NCBI RefSeq assembly: GCF_937616625.2
Contig: NC_065574.1
Coordinates: forward strand, 868,001 to 932,000
Reading direction: 5' to 3'
DNA from: Mercurialis annua
Lineage: Eukaryota > Streptophyta > Magnoliopsida > Malpighiales > Euphorbiaceae
DNA: 64,000 nt
Shown here: positions 46,562-60,042 of the stretch, in pieces
How positions within the stretch are numbered: position 1 is the first letter of the stretch
How the letters are laid out: every line of letters begins with the position of its first letter
Program-made: the position numbers and the translations under genes
The notes under the pieces: model-generated
Seen by the model: only the letters and a program-made list of their open reading frames with translations
Told to the model about the DNA's origin: nothing
Databases searched by the model: none

Positions 46562-49500
46562 GGAGAGGTTAGTGTAATTGTGTTAATTTTAACTTGGAAG
46601 GGGTTTAAGCTAGTAACTAGTAATGTTAGTGGTTTTGTGATGGTTCAGTGTGGGAAGGGCGGAGATTGTAAGTTCGATTAGGCTTTATCATCTACTTGGA
46701 TTATTGATTTGCAGTCAATCATGAATTTTCCCACTTGAACTTTAATCTTTGTTTTGAATGCTAAAATAGTTCTAACAAGTATGTATCCTTTGATAATGCT
46801 TTAATACTGTTGTTTCTATTATGCTAATTTTTGTGATATGGTGCTTTGTTTATCCATCAAAGTCCCTTGAAAGGAAAAGGGAATCCTTAGGCAAACTTAG
46901 GAGGAATTCGGCAGACTCTTAGATAGCAAGATTACACTAGGTTAATCACTATACCAGAAGCAATTTGCGGTCCTCCGCATAGTAGAAATTGACTCATGCG
47001 CAAAGGTAGCTCACAATGTCTATTGTAATCATGGAGACGAAATATGAATAATGCATTTAAATGTCATCCCAATTAAATTTTTCTCTCTAACAAACAATAC
47101 TCTAAGCAAAGGTTGCAATTTGACAATCAATGAAGTGCAAGTTTATCCTTTTAGATAATGTATGGAATACTGCCTCTTCTTCAGATCTTCTATTTCAAGT
47201 GTCTTTTTATGAGAGGTCTTCTTCTTCCCTTATCATACATTTTAATGGTACAGGGATATTATGCAAAATTTTGAGGTTCAATGCAGGTTAGAATACAGTG
47301 TTTTCTCTAGTTTGGTCAATAATATGAAGATAAATGTGATGGCAGCTTGTTACATGATTAGAAAAGGATTTGATCCGCATTCCGAACTTGGGTTAAGTGG
47401 TTTATTAGACTTTCCTAGGAGATGCCGATCTCTTATATGAATAAGATTACAATTTTTTCTCTCTCTCTAATAGTGAGGATATTCAATACTTTATTAGATT
47501 GTACATAAGGTAAATGATAGCATATAGGTGCTTAAGGTACTTAGAATGAAAATGGCAAATACTATTGATGCAATATCCACCCACCACATATTTAACTACT
47601 CGGTTACATTTCTGTTCAGACCTCTGAAATTTTCCTAAATTAAAGCAACTCTGTGTTTCATCTTTCCTCTTTACTGTATCATCTGATTTGAAGTCATATA
47701 GGAAAGCTAGTCTTGAGGAAGCTTATTGCCATCTACTATTTTGATGTCGTAGTAGTGAGCTTTTGAGTTTTCATCTGCATAATTTAGAATGGAAGTCACA
47801 AGTCCATAATGAGGACATGCTGGCTTGTTCTGTGTACATACACTTTATATTTCATATTATCTTTAAATGTGCAATACTTAAGTTTTATCATGTTTGTTAA
47901 CATTTGCATGTTTCTGACGAACCATTACCTACTACTGACTAAACTGCAACTCAAGTGAGTTGAACACACCAGCTATATTGTACATTTTGAGAATCTACTA
48001 CAGAGTTATATTATGATGTGTTTCTATAGTATCCTGCACAAAGGCAATGTTCAATTTTATATTATGTTTACTCTTTCTTCTCTTGCTTCAAATAACTTGC
48101 ATGGAATTTTGAGATTTTGCTTGGATTCAGCAATAAGAAATAGCTGGGGCATATTCTAGTGGGAATTTGGCTTTATTCCTTCCTCATGAATATGATTTAG
48201 AGTTTTATGGATCATGAACTCCTAATTTGTTGTGGGCTGTATTGAGCACCCATCAATCTGAAGTATAGTTGATTAGTAGTTTTGGTTCTGCATGTAGCTT
48301 TGTTTTCTTTTTAACTGCATGTGCTATAAACTTTGAATTGAGGGCTGTACTGGTGTGTCATTTAATGAGTAATGAGCCCTGTGAATCCACTTGTGTGCCA
48401 ATGACAAGTGTTGGTCTTAATTGTTGAACTGTTTTGCAATGGTTAACTTTTGCATGAATCATGTCCATACTCATATGTTTGTCGCTTGCGAAGTAAGCGT
48501 TGCTCTTGAGTTTATAACTGAAGAGCACACATGAGCTTGTGTAGTTGTGCTGCAATTTGCCTTTTGTATGAATCGTGCTAGGAACATATTCTGGAATCGC
48601 CAAAGCTCTTTCATTTTTTTCTGAAATAACTATTTGATTTATTTAATTGTGGAAACTATTCTTTACAGATCTTTTTTTTTTTTGAGAAATATATATTTGC
48701 CTACTTTTCTCAAACAGCAGTTTCCAAAGCTAAAGACAGCTGAAATTTTTATATTGGAAAAATTATAATTTTCTCAAATTCAATGGCAAACATTCCATAA
48801 ATGACTCTTTAGAGACAATTCTGTCAAGTTTCGACCTTAAATTAGTTGTGATAGGATTCGGTCCTCTTTTCAACCTTATATTAGCTGTATTAAGGTTTAG
48901 GCCCAATTCTGTTTCAGATTGATCTCGTGTGTCTTGCATAGTATATGCTTTGCCAGTCAGTCGATGAATAAGAGTTGTTTAGAATGAAGTGGCTATTGGA
49001 TAAAATCTTCCTGTAATAATTTAGATAATTTTGTTAATGACACCAATTGCAATTTTACCAAATGATATCACATCTGAAGAATCTATATACGTAGTTAACT
49101 TTATTTCCGGTGGATGGTTGTCTGAGGCTTCTTCAGCTGGACAACTTCATCGTCTCTTTTCGAAGTAACTTCTTATCAATATTTTTTTGACAGATCAAGT
49201 TCTTCCATAGATGTTCAAATTATTTACGTTCTCATTTATTTGTCGTGTCTCAGTCTGTTGCCTATGCAGAAAAGCTTATTGCCTCAAGCCTTAGTTAACA
49301 CCATCTTTTATCAATAATATTTCTGTTTAGAAAATCAAATCTGGTCGAGACTATTTGGTTAATTCTTCGTGGCTGAGGCTGTTATTACATCGTAAGCTGA
49401 TGCCATTGTTACATCATTTGTTTTTCTGGAAAAATCTATGAATATTTATTTTCTAACGATGCAATTTACCTTGTCGTGCATAATTATTGTTCAGGTCATA

Positions 49501-50802
49501 CGTGTGCTGGTCCTTTAAACCCCTATGATTGTGAAGGTCTTGTTTTAGCTTTTGCTGTGAAGCTTTTCTTGTATTCTTTACAGATTTCACTGCCTGTATG
49601 GGTATCTTTATAGATAGGTATCTTATCCTGGAATGTCATGAAGTCTATGGACATGATATAAAAGCTACTGTGAACATGGTAGGGTATTATGATTTTATAC
49701 GAAACTGTGATTTTTTTTATTTAATTATCTGGTATTTCATCACTATATTAACACCCATTTATCAGGATTTGAGTCATGCAAAACCACATGGACAGTTAAA
49801 CTTTTCCTACTAAGTTTTATTTCTGTTGCATACATTGAACTCGAAATCTTTGATTAAGTTATTATTTCATATCAGTTGATATGAACGTTGTTTTACGCAT
49901 ATGTGGTAGCAAGTTGTTTTCTCGAGAATAATAATCATCACATTCTTGATTAGGCACGCATGTTGTGATATCATCATCTGTTGTTTGTGTTTCTGGTTGA
50001 GAGTGCATTGATGTTTATGTCAAAATAAAAACAGAGTTTGCATTGTCACATAGGTCCATGTTCTAATTCTGGTTTTATTAAGGCAGGGTCCATGGTTGAT
50101 CAGGCGTGGAGTCTATAGTCCGTAGATATAAATACATAGGTTCAATTATACTTAACCTGGTCCACTGATTTTGGTTCACTGGGTTCACCTTGTGAGTTGA
50201 TGAAAAAGGCGGGTATCACAATGCATCAGCTGAACTTCTGATCTCTTGCACTAGGTGAGGTCACCTAAGGGGTCTAAACATGCTGAACCGGTCGACTTTG
50301 AGCTCAAAGCTTGAACTCGAGTTAGAACGACACTCAAGCTATTCGAGTAAGGTTGAGTTCAATAAAGGGAAAAAAAATCATCGTATGTGACGCTTAAAAT
50401 ATTTTCATCATAAAATTTGAAATATAATTAATTCAGGCTTGTGAGCCTTATAGTCTCTTTATATAGTACTCGAGTTTAGATCGAGATGAATTTCAAGTAG
50501 TTTGAGCTCGATTCAAATATTTTAAGTCAATTATATATAATTTACGAGTAGTCTAACTCATTTACGCTCCACTACGTAAGGAGAACAGAGAGGTTCTATC
50601 ATAAAACAAAAAGATGGGATGATGTGGTCCTTAACATTTCGTCATCCCTACCATTTGCTTAGGGCTTGGCTCTATAGTTAGTGTTTGGAAGACTAAGAGT
50701 GGTGGTGTAGGATATGATTGTGGGACTAATTCCTTTTAGGACCATATGAATTGATCAAAAAGCAAAACTTGTTATACTTCTCCCTTTCAAATTATAAGTT
50801 TT
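46562..50802. other. T-rich non-coding region downstream of the CHZ-like gene
   Basis: 4.2 kb with no frame longer than about 80 codons that looks coding. Up to about 50.1 kb the base composition (T-rich on the plus strand, many TTTGCAG/TTTTCAG-like sites) resembles transcribed intron sequence, as if the CHZ-like transcript had spliced 3' untranslated exons or a long non-coding RNA lay here. I cannot place exons. 50.2-50.8 kb is ordinary intergenic DNA. Confidence 0.35.
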
Positions 50803-51108
50803 GAATAATCCATTTTCAGGTCCTTAAAGTATAGCTGTTTTTTTAATCCGATTTTTAAACTATTTTTTGTCCTTATATGGTCTTTCAATTTAGCAAAAAA
50901 TCATTTTCGAGTCCCTAACTGATAGAAACGATGCCTTTTAAGGTAACAATTTGTATTTTTAAAAATAACGAAACAACGTCGTTTTCACCGTTCAGGGATT
51001 TAAAAATGATTTTTTGATAAGTTGAAGGATCTGATAAAGATAAAAAATAGTTTAAGGACCGGATGAGAAAAACAGGTATAGTTTAGGGACCTAAAAATAG
51101 ATTATTCC
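50803..51108. mobile_element. Foldback-type MITE
   Basis: About 300 bp with long inverted arms: GAATAATCCATTTTCAGGTCC on the left pairs with GGGACCTAAAAATAGATTATTC on the right, then TATAGCTGTTTTT with AAACAGGTATA, and AAACTATTTTTTGTCC with its complement. The target duplication is not clear, so the superfamily is open. Confidence 0.75.
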
Positions 51109-54100
51109 TTAAAAGTTCTATCTTTATGAGCCATTGCTTTGTGAGGACCACCATGCCCCTATAATGCCGCATGCCTATTTTGAGTTTTCCTACCAAAGTT
51201 TTCATTTCTCTAGCTCCAATTGTACATTTCCAAAATACTAGAATTTAGTAGTAGATACATCGAATTAATTTAGTCCCCGAAATAATAATTTAATTCACTG
51301 TATTATACATTTATTTAAGCATATCTCATATTATAGGGCCTTTTGGAATGGTCTAATCATCTAAAAATATTTCACCTTTTCGTTTTTATTTATTTATGAT
51401 CTAAACTTTTATGATCATCAATTTTAGCTATTTTTAATTTTCAATTTCAATTGTATTCATTTGTTCATATTGGAATTAAAAAAGGATCAAATATGCTTTT
51501 CATATTGTTTTAATTTGTCCTTTTACCATTAAGAATTTTGAGTATGAAGTGATATACATGATATTATACTTTTTTTCATTTCAATTTAAACAGATGGCTG
51601 CAATTGGTATTGAAAAAAAAAATTGACTAAAATTGAAGATGTACAAATTTGGACCATAAACAAGAAAAGTTTAAAAAATGGAATATTTTTAAAAGATAGA
51701 GTAATTTTCAATTATTCAGCCTTCTGTATAATTGTTATTTGGTGATGAAAAAATTGTTTTTTGAATTTGTTTGAATTATTTGTTTGATGGGGAAGATGAG
51801 AATGGAAATGATAAAGAGTGATTATTCTTTTTTTGGCAATATTATATAGATATATGCAATTTTATATTTGTTTCTTTTTATGGCCCTTTCACTTTCAATT
51901 ATTATCTTCTCCTTCTTGTAATTATATGCAAGTGAGGCTACAATTATTATACTTTTTAATATGGTTTAGTGTAACCACTCCTTAATAAATTGCAAATTTT
52001 TTCTTTTGCTGCTATAACCTTATTGCTCACATGTTAGTTTGATAATACATAATTGTTAGGTTTATTTCTTTAAAACAATATCACTTAAAATAAAATATTA
52101 ATACAAATTTTGGAATTACACATTGTTGGATTAAATAGTATTTTAAAATTGTTATTGATGACTCAATAACACCCAATCATAAAAGTATGAGGAGAAAAGT
52201 CGTTGGCAAATGTTGCATTGCAATTGGATTTTGTTAACTTTATATTATAACAAGGGTCGTTCCTCAAAAAGTTTCTAATCTTTTGCTCTTAACATTATCT
52301 GCATTATTAAAAAAATAAGGAAAAAAAACATTATCTACACATATAACAAAAAATTGTTTCTTATTTCCCAGAAAAAGAATATGCCAACATTGCATTCAAA
52401 TTTAGAACTTTAGATTCAAGTTTCTCTTTATTGTAATAAACAAATATTTCTTTGAAAAAAATTGAATCAATGGACTTAGGTGGTAAATGAATGTGTAATT
52501 TTAAACTAAAAAAAAAACCCATTGGAATGTTATAAAGTTTGATAAATTAATTTTGAAAATATTTCATCGATTTTAGAAATTTATATAGATTTTCAATAAA
52601 TTGATTAAATTATAATAGATTTGTAATTCTTAGAAGATTTAAATAAATTTTCAAAAAATTAAAAAAAAATTGGTTTTTCATTGCATTAAACTAAAACAAA
52701 TAAGAAACAAACGATAAAAATAAAAAAGATTCAATAATTTAGTTACACCCCCGGGAACTTCATTGAAATTTGGTAAGATGTGTTTTCTGGGTTAAGGATT
52801 TACCCTGTGAGATGTCATATAACTTTTTTGCAAAATTGCGCCTATTAATAAGTTTAAGGTTTTCATGAGGCTGATCTTGAGCCGTCATCCAAGAAAGAGA
52901 TAAATGCCATGAATAGGGTTTGACTTAAAAGGAAATAAAATGGAAAATAAAATTTAAATTTTTTTAGGGGGATACTCGTTTATTCAGTATGAGGCCATAT
53001 TTATTTATTTCTATCTAATTTTTTTATATAATTTCTAAATAATTAAAAAAAAAACTCTTCACGTTAACAAATTTTACCTCTTTCAGATATGAATCTATCT
53101 GATTCATAAAGGAAGAATTTGCATCTATTGCATTTTTATTAACATTATTCGAACACAACCTTCTTTTTTTTAAGGATCCGCTAAACGATTTTAATAGTGA
53201 AATTTTTTGCCTTTTTAAAATTTAAAGCTATAACTACTGGTATATTTAATATATTATTTTTTGTTCTATATCATCACATGGCTTATTTAGGTGGCTACTT
53301 TTTCCATGGGTAAATTTGAAAAGAAATTATACTCCTAGTAAAGAAAAATATACTCATCCTAAACTTGTTGAGAAGTTTGACCCGTCATAATTAGCAACAA
53401 CAAAATTAATGGACCTTTTTAATTCTTACTTGTAGTTGAATTAAATCCATTTGATGTGGGTATTTCATTAAAAACTACTAGTTTAAGCTAAGAGCCAATG
53501 TAATCCAAAACTAATAGCCAATGTAATCCATCCAACTTTAGCTTAATCAAATAATGTCACAAAGGCACCACATGAGACCCACCATCACATGGCGCAGTGA
53601 CCCACATCAATAGAATTGGTCAAAGTAGGTTAATCCTTCTATAGAAAAATTTATTTACCGAATACTTATTTTAAAATATATTTTAAAATATTTGGATACT
53701 AATTTAGAGATTATTGTAAAATAAATTATGATTTTGACGTGCTTTGTTATTGAAATATAAATTTTAAATCTTTACAATGTATAATACGAAGTATTAATTT
53801 TATATAATTTAAAAAATTAAAAAAATCGATAAAAAATACTGATGTGAATGTCAGAATATCATATACTATAGTATTCACATCATTATTTATCAAAATTTAT
53901 TTGGTATTCTATTATATGGTAATGTTAAAATTTAAAGTTTGTATTGTCATTTTAAAAATTTATAATTTAATTTCTACTATACTTATTCATTTTTTTATAT
54001 TTTTATACTTAAAAATTAATTCTAATATCTGATCCATATATTTTACTTATATTATTCACTAATTACTGTTTTAGAAAATTTAGTATATGTAAAAGAGTTT

Positions 54101-56459
54101 ACAATGGTTAAAATATGAAAAAATAATGTTAACTTGCTAAGTGGTCCACTTCAATTTCAACCAAGTGGGTCCTTAGTCATATTAGACTGCTAATCATCTC
54201 TGCATATTCCAAAAGTAAAAAGAAACAAAATATATGAGACCCCACCCACCGGCCAGCGTGGATGGTGGAGTGACTTTAAGGGACTCTTTGGGTAAGTCTA
54301 TCTTGGTTTGCCTAGTTTAATTTAAAAAATGCAAACTAACTCCCTGCTAACAATTAACATAGTATAAATCTCTATCTTCTGATAAAAAAAAACTAGGTTT
54401 AATATTCGGATAATTATAAGACAATTGTTGCGCTATGTCATTTATACAACAAATTAATTATGTGTTAGTTGTGTGAAAAATTACATGATAAAAAAATAAA
54501 TATTAATTAAAAGACAAAAAATTTATAATTTCATATATCATTTATAGTTTATATATAGTTACAAATTTCATCATTACAAAGAACACATATTTTATAAATG
54601 ATGTTTGTAGTTTTTGTTTTTAATTTAGTTTTATTCTTTAAATATAATTTGTACTTTTATAGTATTTTTTATAATATTAAAAAAAAGAATATTTTTTATA
54701 ATACTTGAGATTATCTTTGAGATTATTATTTTTTAAAATTTTGAACCTCAACTCTTAGCCATTTGATATTATCTTTGTATAATTTTTTATTACAAAGATT
54801 TTAAAGATAAATATTTTATCTTTGTTTATTTGATAGTCCAATAGAAGTGACATATATAAAAAAAAGTCATAAAATAAAAATATAATATAATACTTCTTAC
54901 TGAATTTATAAAATAAATAACATAATCAATTTAAGACTGATAAAGATAATTTTTTTAAATTATATTGTAAATAATTATATTCATAATATTATTTTAAATT
55001 TATGAAAAAAATAGTATTCAGTACATGTTCTATGTGGACACGTTTTTCTCTTCCTCAATAGTTTGATTTTTCTCATTCATGGTTTAATCAATTGGAAAAA
55101 TTTGACATTTGGTGGTAGAAAGTTTTTAGCTTTTCTTAAGTACGTACCTAATGATAGTTAATTCAACTTTTTGGACTGCACAAGATTTTTGGATAGGATT
55201 TACTTAATTGAAGGCAAGGAACTGAAACTGATTATACCTAATCATAGGCTCTCCCATGCATTTTTCAATAGTCGTGAATTCGCACCTCAATTTTTACAGG
55301 CCTTGTTTTCGGCTGATTTAATTTCAAAAAATTATACCTCTAACATTATCAAAAAATATGCTGCATATGTCGTATTGAGTGTTACACATATTGAAGTATA
55401 TTTTTTAAAATGTATTGTGTTAATTCATATTCAACCTATTTAAATAAAAAAATTGAACATGTTGTATATAACTCATATTCAATCCAAAAATGGATCGCAT
55501 GATCATGTTGTAATGAGATATAACCATCACGTTAAGTGAGTTATATGCTGACATACATAACCCGTTTAATTTACATGTCATGTTAACACGATTAATTAAT
55601 AAATCGTACGTAGTACTCATCTTGACTCTAATCATACTGATATAATGAGTCGATGCTGTAGAAACACACACCATCGCAAATCTCCTTTTAGTATATAAAA
55701 ATGGTAGAGTTTTTAAGATATAAATTTATAAAGAGAAATATACTAGAGGGAAAAAAAACAGTAAAAATAGTATTGGTGGACATAAGGTGATAATGAATTG
55801 ATGATATCAAAAGAAATGATAAAAAAAAAAAAGAGTATGAAAGTGAAAAAGCTGAAGTGTAAAACCTAATTGATGAACAATTAGATGCAAAATGACAAAC
55901 ATATTTTAAATTTATTCAGCAAAAGTCAGAAAGAGAATCCCAGATGAGTCATGAAAGTGAAAAATGTTAAAAACACAGCAATACCTAATTCCTTTGCATG
56001 CTATTTATTTATTTATTGCTCAATATATGTATGCCTGGTTGGTTTCTTGTTGTTTCTTTTGGCTTTAGCTTAATTTAGATTATTATTTCTGACCAACAAT
56101 TGGGACTAAATGAAATTAATGTGAAACTCATAAGTTCAAACTCTTAGATGAATTTCCCACTCTAGTTCAAGTTTTTTTGGTGAGTTTTTAATTTAAAAAT
56201 TTAATTTATAGATGACTATTTCATCAAATATGGTCTAAGTTGTTAGGTCACTTTCCAATTATGATTTTACTATCTCTAAAACAATCTCCATTAAATTTAA
56301 CATATGTATTCAAACATTTTCACTAAACAAACGATAAATTGTTAGTCCGAGCACTTGAGTTTTTAATAGTAACAAATTAACAATTCTATATCATGCTAAA
56401 TAACTAACAAATTCAAAATGTTAAATTATTAGTTATCTCTAACGAAATGAAGTGGTAAT
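51109..56459. other. AT-rich intergenic region
   Basis: No gene is supported. Short frames such as the 90-codon one at 55171-55443 lack any known motif and look like chance. 54300-54400 shares GTTTAATTTAAAAAATGCA and GCTAACAATT-like words with 56545-56610, so a diverged repeat is present at both places. Confidence 0.55.
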
Positions 56460-56610
56460 TGAGGGCTTGGCCTGTTGGCCAAGTCACTCAGCTGTACATG
56501 GAGAGGTTAGGGGATTAATCGACTCTGTGTCTCCTCAGGCCGTGGTTTACTTGTTTTATTTTTAAAAAATGCATACTAATTTCCGCTAATTTCTGCTAAA
56601 ATAGGTCTAT
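56460..56610 (+). mobile_element. SINE-like repeat (candidate)
   Basis: A tRNA-like head: GGGCTTGGCCTGTTGGCCAAG fits a box A region and AGGGGATTAATCGACTC a decayed box B. A downstream A/T-rich part shares words with 54300-54400. The ends are not defined. Confidence 0.4.
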
Positions 56611-58017
56611 CTCAATTTTTTTTTTAAAAACGAAATGAAGTAGTGATAGAGAAAAGGGCAAAACTCACCATTTACATAGGTGAAGGGGAACTGAACTGGC
56701 AAATAGTGAGATTTTATGCCTTTCGATTTTTTTTATTCAATTAAGTTCCAATCAACATAAAATATTCCACATTTTCGATTTTTTCCTTATGTGTTACAAA
56801 TTCTCAAAATCGTCATTTTTAATGTATTTTTCATTTTTCAGTTTCAATTGTGTCCATCTTTTTTATATTAAAGTTCTTTATTCTGAAAAATATTCAAATG
56901 ATATGTGACACTTAGCGTTTATAGCTCCTTAATATTTTTAAAACTATTTTAAAATTGAGATTATGTATCAAATATGGAAAACATTTTGAACTTTTTTTCA
57001 AGCGGACAAATTTTAATTTCAGAAAATAACTAAAACTATAAATTGAAAAATGTGATCACATTGATGATTATAAAAATTTGAGATATAAACGAAAAAAATA
57101 AAAAATAAATCGTATTTTTGGAAGATTAAGATTTCAATTAATGTCTTTTTAAAAAAAAATCTTTTCACGGAAATACGATGTATTTATAATATATGATATG
57201 TAACTAATTATTTTTTGAAATCGTATATATAATTTTTTTTCTCTATTATACAAGATTGAAAGGAGAGAATATTTACTAGAACTCTACAAAATATTTATGA
57301 GTTCAATAACTGAATTATTAGTTAAAAAAATGAAAAGCTAGAAGCAACCTTTAGTATAAACTAAAAAATGAAATAATTTTGTAATGATAATAGATTTGGA
57401 AGCAAAGTATTTGGCAATGAGGAGGGGTATCTATCATTTCATTTCCACCAAAGAAAAGTGTTGGTTGTTCAATCTTTTTGACTCATGAAAAAAGCTGAGA
57501 GGATAATTAAGCTTATGGTTTGTTAGTCAATGTAACAAATGAATGGGAAGAACATTATTTAGGGCTCAAAATTAACTTAATGTGCAATAATTAATCAATA
57601 TTAATGTAGCAATAAAACTTAATTGAAATTTCCAATTAATTTTGATTTCATTTCTAACAAAATTAATATAATTACACTTTTCTAATTGTAAATTTTATAT
57701 ATTTTAATTCAAATATTTATTGAAAAAAATATAAACTTTCTTACCACTTACATCATCACAATAATTGTGAACTTTCTTCTAAGTTCGTATAGGAATTTTA
57801 AGACACTGTCTATAATAGAATAAAATCTATTCAACGTCGTCATGTAATTCATAACCTTAATTTTCTTCATTTAACCTCAAAATAAATATTGACAACAAAC
57901 CTCAAAATGAATTGTATTAGTCAAATATGTGATATTTGAAGGAATAATAATTATTATTGTTATAAGTTTAGATTCACATTATTATTCTTTTCCGATTGTG
58001 ATTTTTTAACTTTAGTG

Positions 58018-58018
<1 letters not shown>
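56611..58018. other. AT-rich intergenic region
   Basis: Nothing recognisable apart from short poly(A) and poly(T) runs. Confidence 0.55.

Positions 58019-58110
<92 letters not shown>
58019..58110. repeat. (TA)46 microsatellite
   Basis: 92 uninterrupted bases of TA, the longest simple repeat in the window. It can form a cruciform and is likely length-variable. Confidence 0.98.
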
Positions 58111-58114
<4 letters not shown>

Positions 58115-58829
58115 ATTGGAATTTTCTCAAGTTCATTTGAATTTGAGAGGATCACGTTCACGATATACACCGTTTTTATTGTAAAAAAAAAACGGTATAG
58201 ATTAATTTGATTAAAATTATATATTTTTTTATTTATAGGTATAGACTGTTTGAGGAAATTCCAATCTATATTCGAGATTCTTTCAAAAACAATAATTTTA
58301 ATTTTAAATATTAACATGTAATTTTCTTTAATAAAACTGTGGGGAGAAATAAATCTATATCTTCAATTAGTAATTTTCTTTTTTCAAAATTGCTAATTTT
58401 TTTTAAAACAAAGTTAAAACTTTCTCACAAGTACAAAAATTACTCTACTCTCCTTATTCTTTCCCAAGCCTAATAAAACAAAGGGCATTAAGATGCCCCA
58501 CATGGTAATGTCTACGGCAGATAAAGCGAGTACTCAACACTCTCGCGAGTGTACAGGCGATAAACCTTATCCTCCCAATGGCAACATCGTAAAAATGTTG
58601 AATACCAGTGGCATATATCTGACATTACAGTACTGGTTTCTCTTTAACAAAGGACTTTAGCAGTAGCAGAGAGAGAAACAATAGATCACTTCGAAACGAG
58701 AGATAAGGACACATGCATGTCACACTAATCAACGGTTTACATTCTCTTAACTTTTTCATCAAATCATATTCGCCGTTAGATTTCAATAACCCCACAACAA
58801 CGTTAACCATGGTTAGAAATAATACTTAA
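58111..58829. other. Intergenic region
   Basis: AT-rich with a slightly more balanced stretch at 58480-58640. The 61-codon frame on the minus strand at 58625-58810 has no recognisable motif. No gene is supported. Confidence 0.5.
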
Positions 58830-59509
58830 GGCCAAATTCGTGTTGAGGCCCCTCCACTTTTATCAACTTTCTTATTTGATCCTTTTTTAAAATCCAGTCT
58901 TTATTTAATCCTTATTTTTTACTTTATTTTGTATTTTTTCTTTGTGACAAGGGAACCATGGCAGAACACGATCATCTGGATAAACGCCGTAGCGTCCCGA
59001 TATACTAGCATCCATGCCTCCTGCTTAGTATGAGTCTTTCAACAATTCATCCACAAATGCTTATAATAAGTCTCATTTCATGAGATATGTGATTCAAAAC
59101 TGTGATATTCATTACTCTTATGTTACTGTTGACACTTGATACTAATTAAGTCAATATATGGTGAGTTCATTTTAAATTTGTAAGTCCTTTTCTAGATTGG
59201 AAAAGAAGCGTCAGTCATGAAATACGCGTGAAAACGAATTTGTAGAAAAATCAAATTTAAAAAATTAAAGGTACAAAGACCAAATGAACAAAATTTACAA
59301 ATATAGGTCGAATAAAAAATTTAGCTCATTAATTCAAATCAATTTTCTTATTTTTCACGGTAACTGAAAAAACGCGTAATAATTCCGTTCAAAAAGGACC
59401 TATTAAATCACATACGTAAAAATACAGAGACCCAACGAATATAAAATTTTAGAAAAAGACTGTATCAATAAAACAATAAAAATATAGGGGCTTCATGATG
59501 ATTTTGGCC
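58830..59509. mobile_element. Mutator-type MITE upstream of AFB2
   Basis: 680 bp with imperfect inverted ends (GGCCAAATTCGTGTTGAGGC and the complement of GCTTCATGATGATTTTGGCC) and a perfect 9-bp duplication AATACTTAA (58821-58829 and 59510-59518). No coding sequence. It ends about 530 bp before the AFB2 start codon, so it lies in the promoter or distal leader. Confidence 0.85.
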
Positions 59510-59518
59510 AATACTTAA

Positions 59519-60042
59519 CTATGGTTCGAAAGCTTAAACTGGTTCTATTCTCTCGGAGCTGAACTCAAAAAACTGAGAGAACAATGAGAGAAAAAAAGAA
59601 AGAAATCAGTTCATGGGTCTCTCTCTATTTCTTAGTTAGTAGTTTCTAATTTTAGTATTATTATTACTTTATCATTAGATTTTGATTTTTAGTTTAACAA
59701 ATTCCATTCGTAGAAGTTTCAGATTCTTAGATCTCTCTCTGTTTTCTGTTTTTTGATCTGTTTTTTTAGTTATCTAATAAAATCTCTATGTAATCATCAG
59801 TTTATGATTCAAATATGATCACTCATAACTCATAACCCTCAGACAAAATTCCATTTTCCATCACTTTCTCGGGAAAATTTTCAGTTTTTATTTTCTTTCT
59901 CTATTTTTTTGCATTCCCAGATCTGTAACTTAAACTTTTAGATCCGGGCTGTTTTTAAAATCAAAAAAATCTCTTTATTTTTAGTGGGTTTTTTCTGTGG
60001 AGTGTTAAAGATTGAATCTTTAAGTATTATTTTAGTAAAATT
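59519..60042 (+). promoter_or_regulatory. AFB2 leader and proximal promoter
   Basis: CT- and T-rich sequence typical of a long plant 5' untranslated region, with GAGAGAAAAAAAGAAAG near 59585-59601 and CTCTCTCT near 59731. Several ATGs occur before the AFB2 start, among them one near 59586, so short upstream frames are possible if transcription begins that early. The transcription start cannot be fixed. Confidence 0.4.

Noticed and set aside
49598..49813. 71-codon frame MGIFIDRYLILECHE...
   Set aside because: Begins and ends in T-rich, intron-like sequence with no recognisable domain; not enough to call a gene.
55171..55443. 90-codon frame in the AT-rich intergenic region
   Set aside because: No known motif, no neighbouring exon signals, and AT-rich codon use equal to the background.
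58018..58317. Minus-strand frame of 99 codons with an IYIYIY tail
   Set aside because: It is translation of the (TA)n microsatellite and AT-rich flank.
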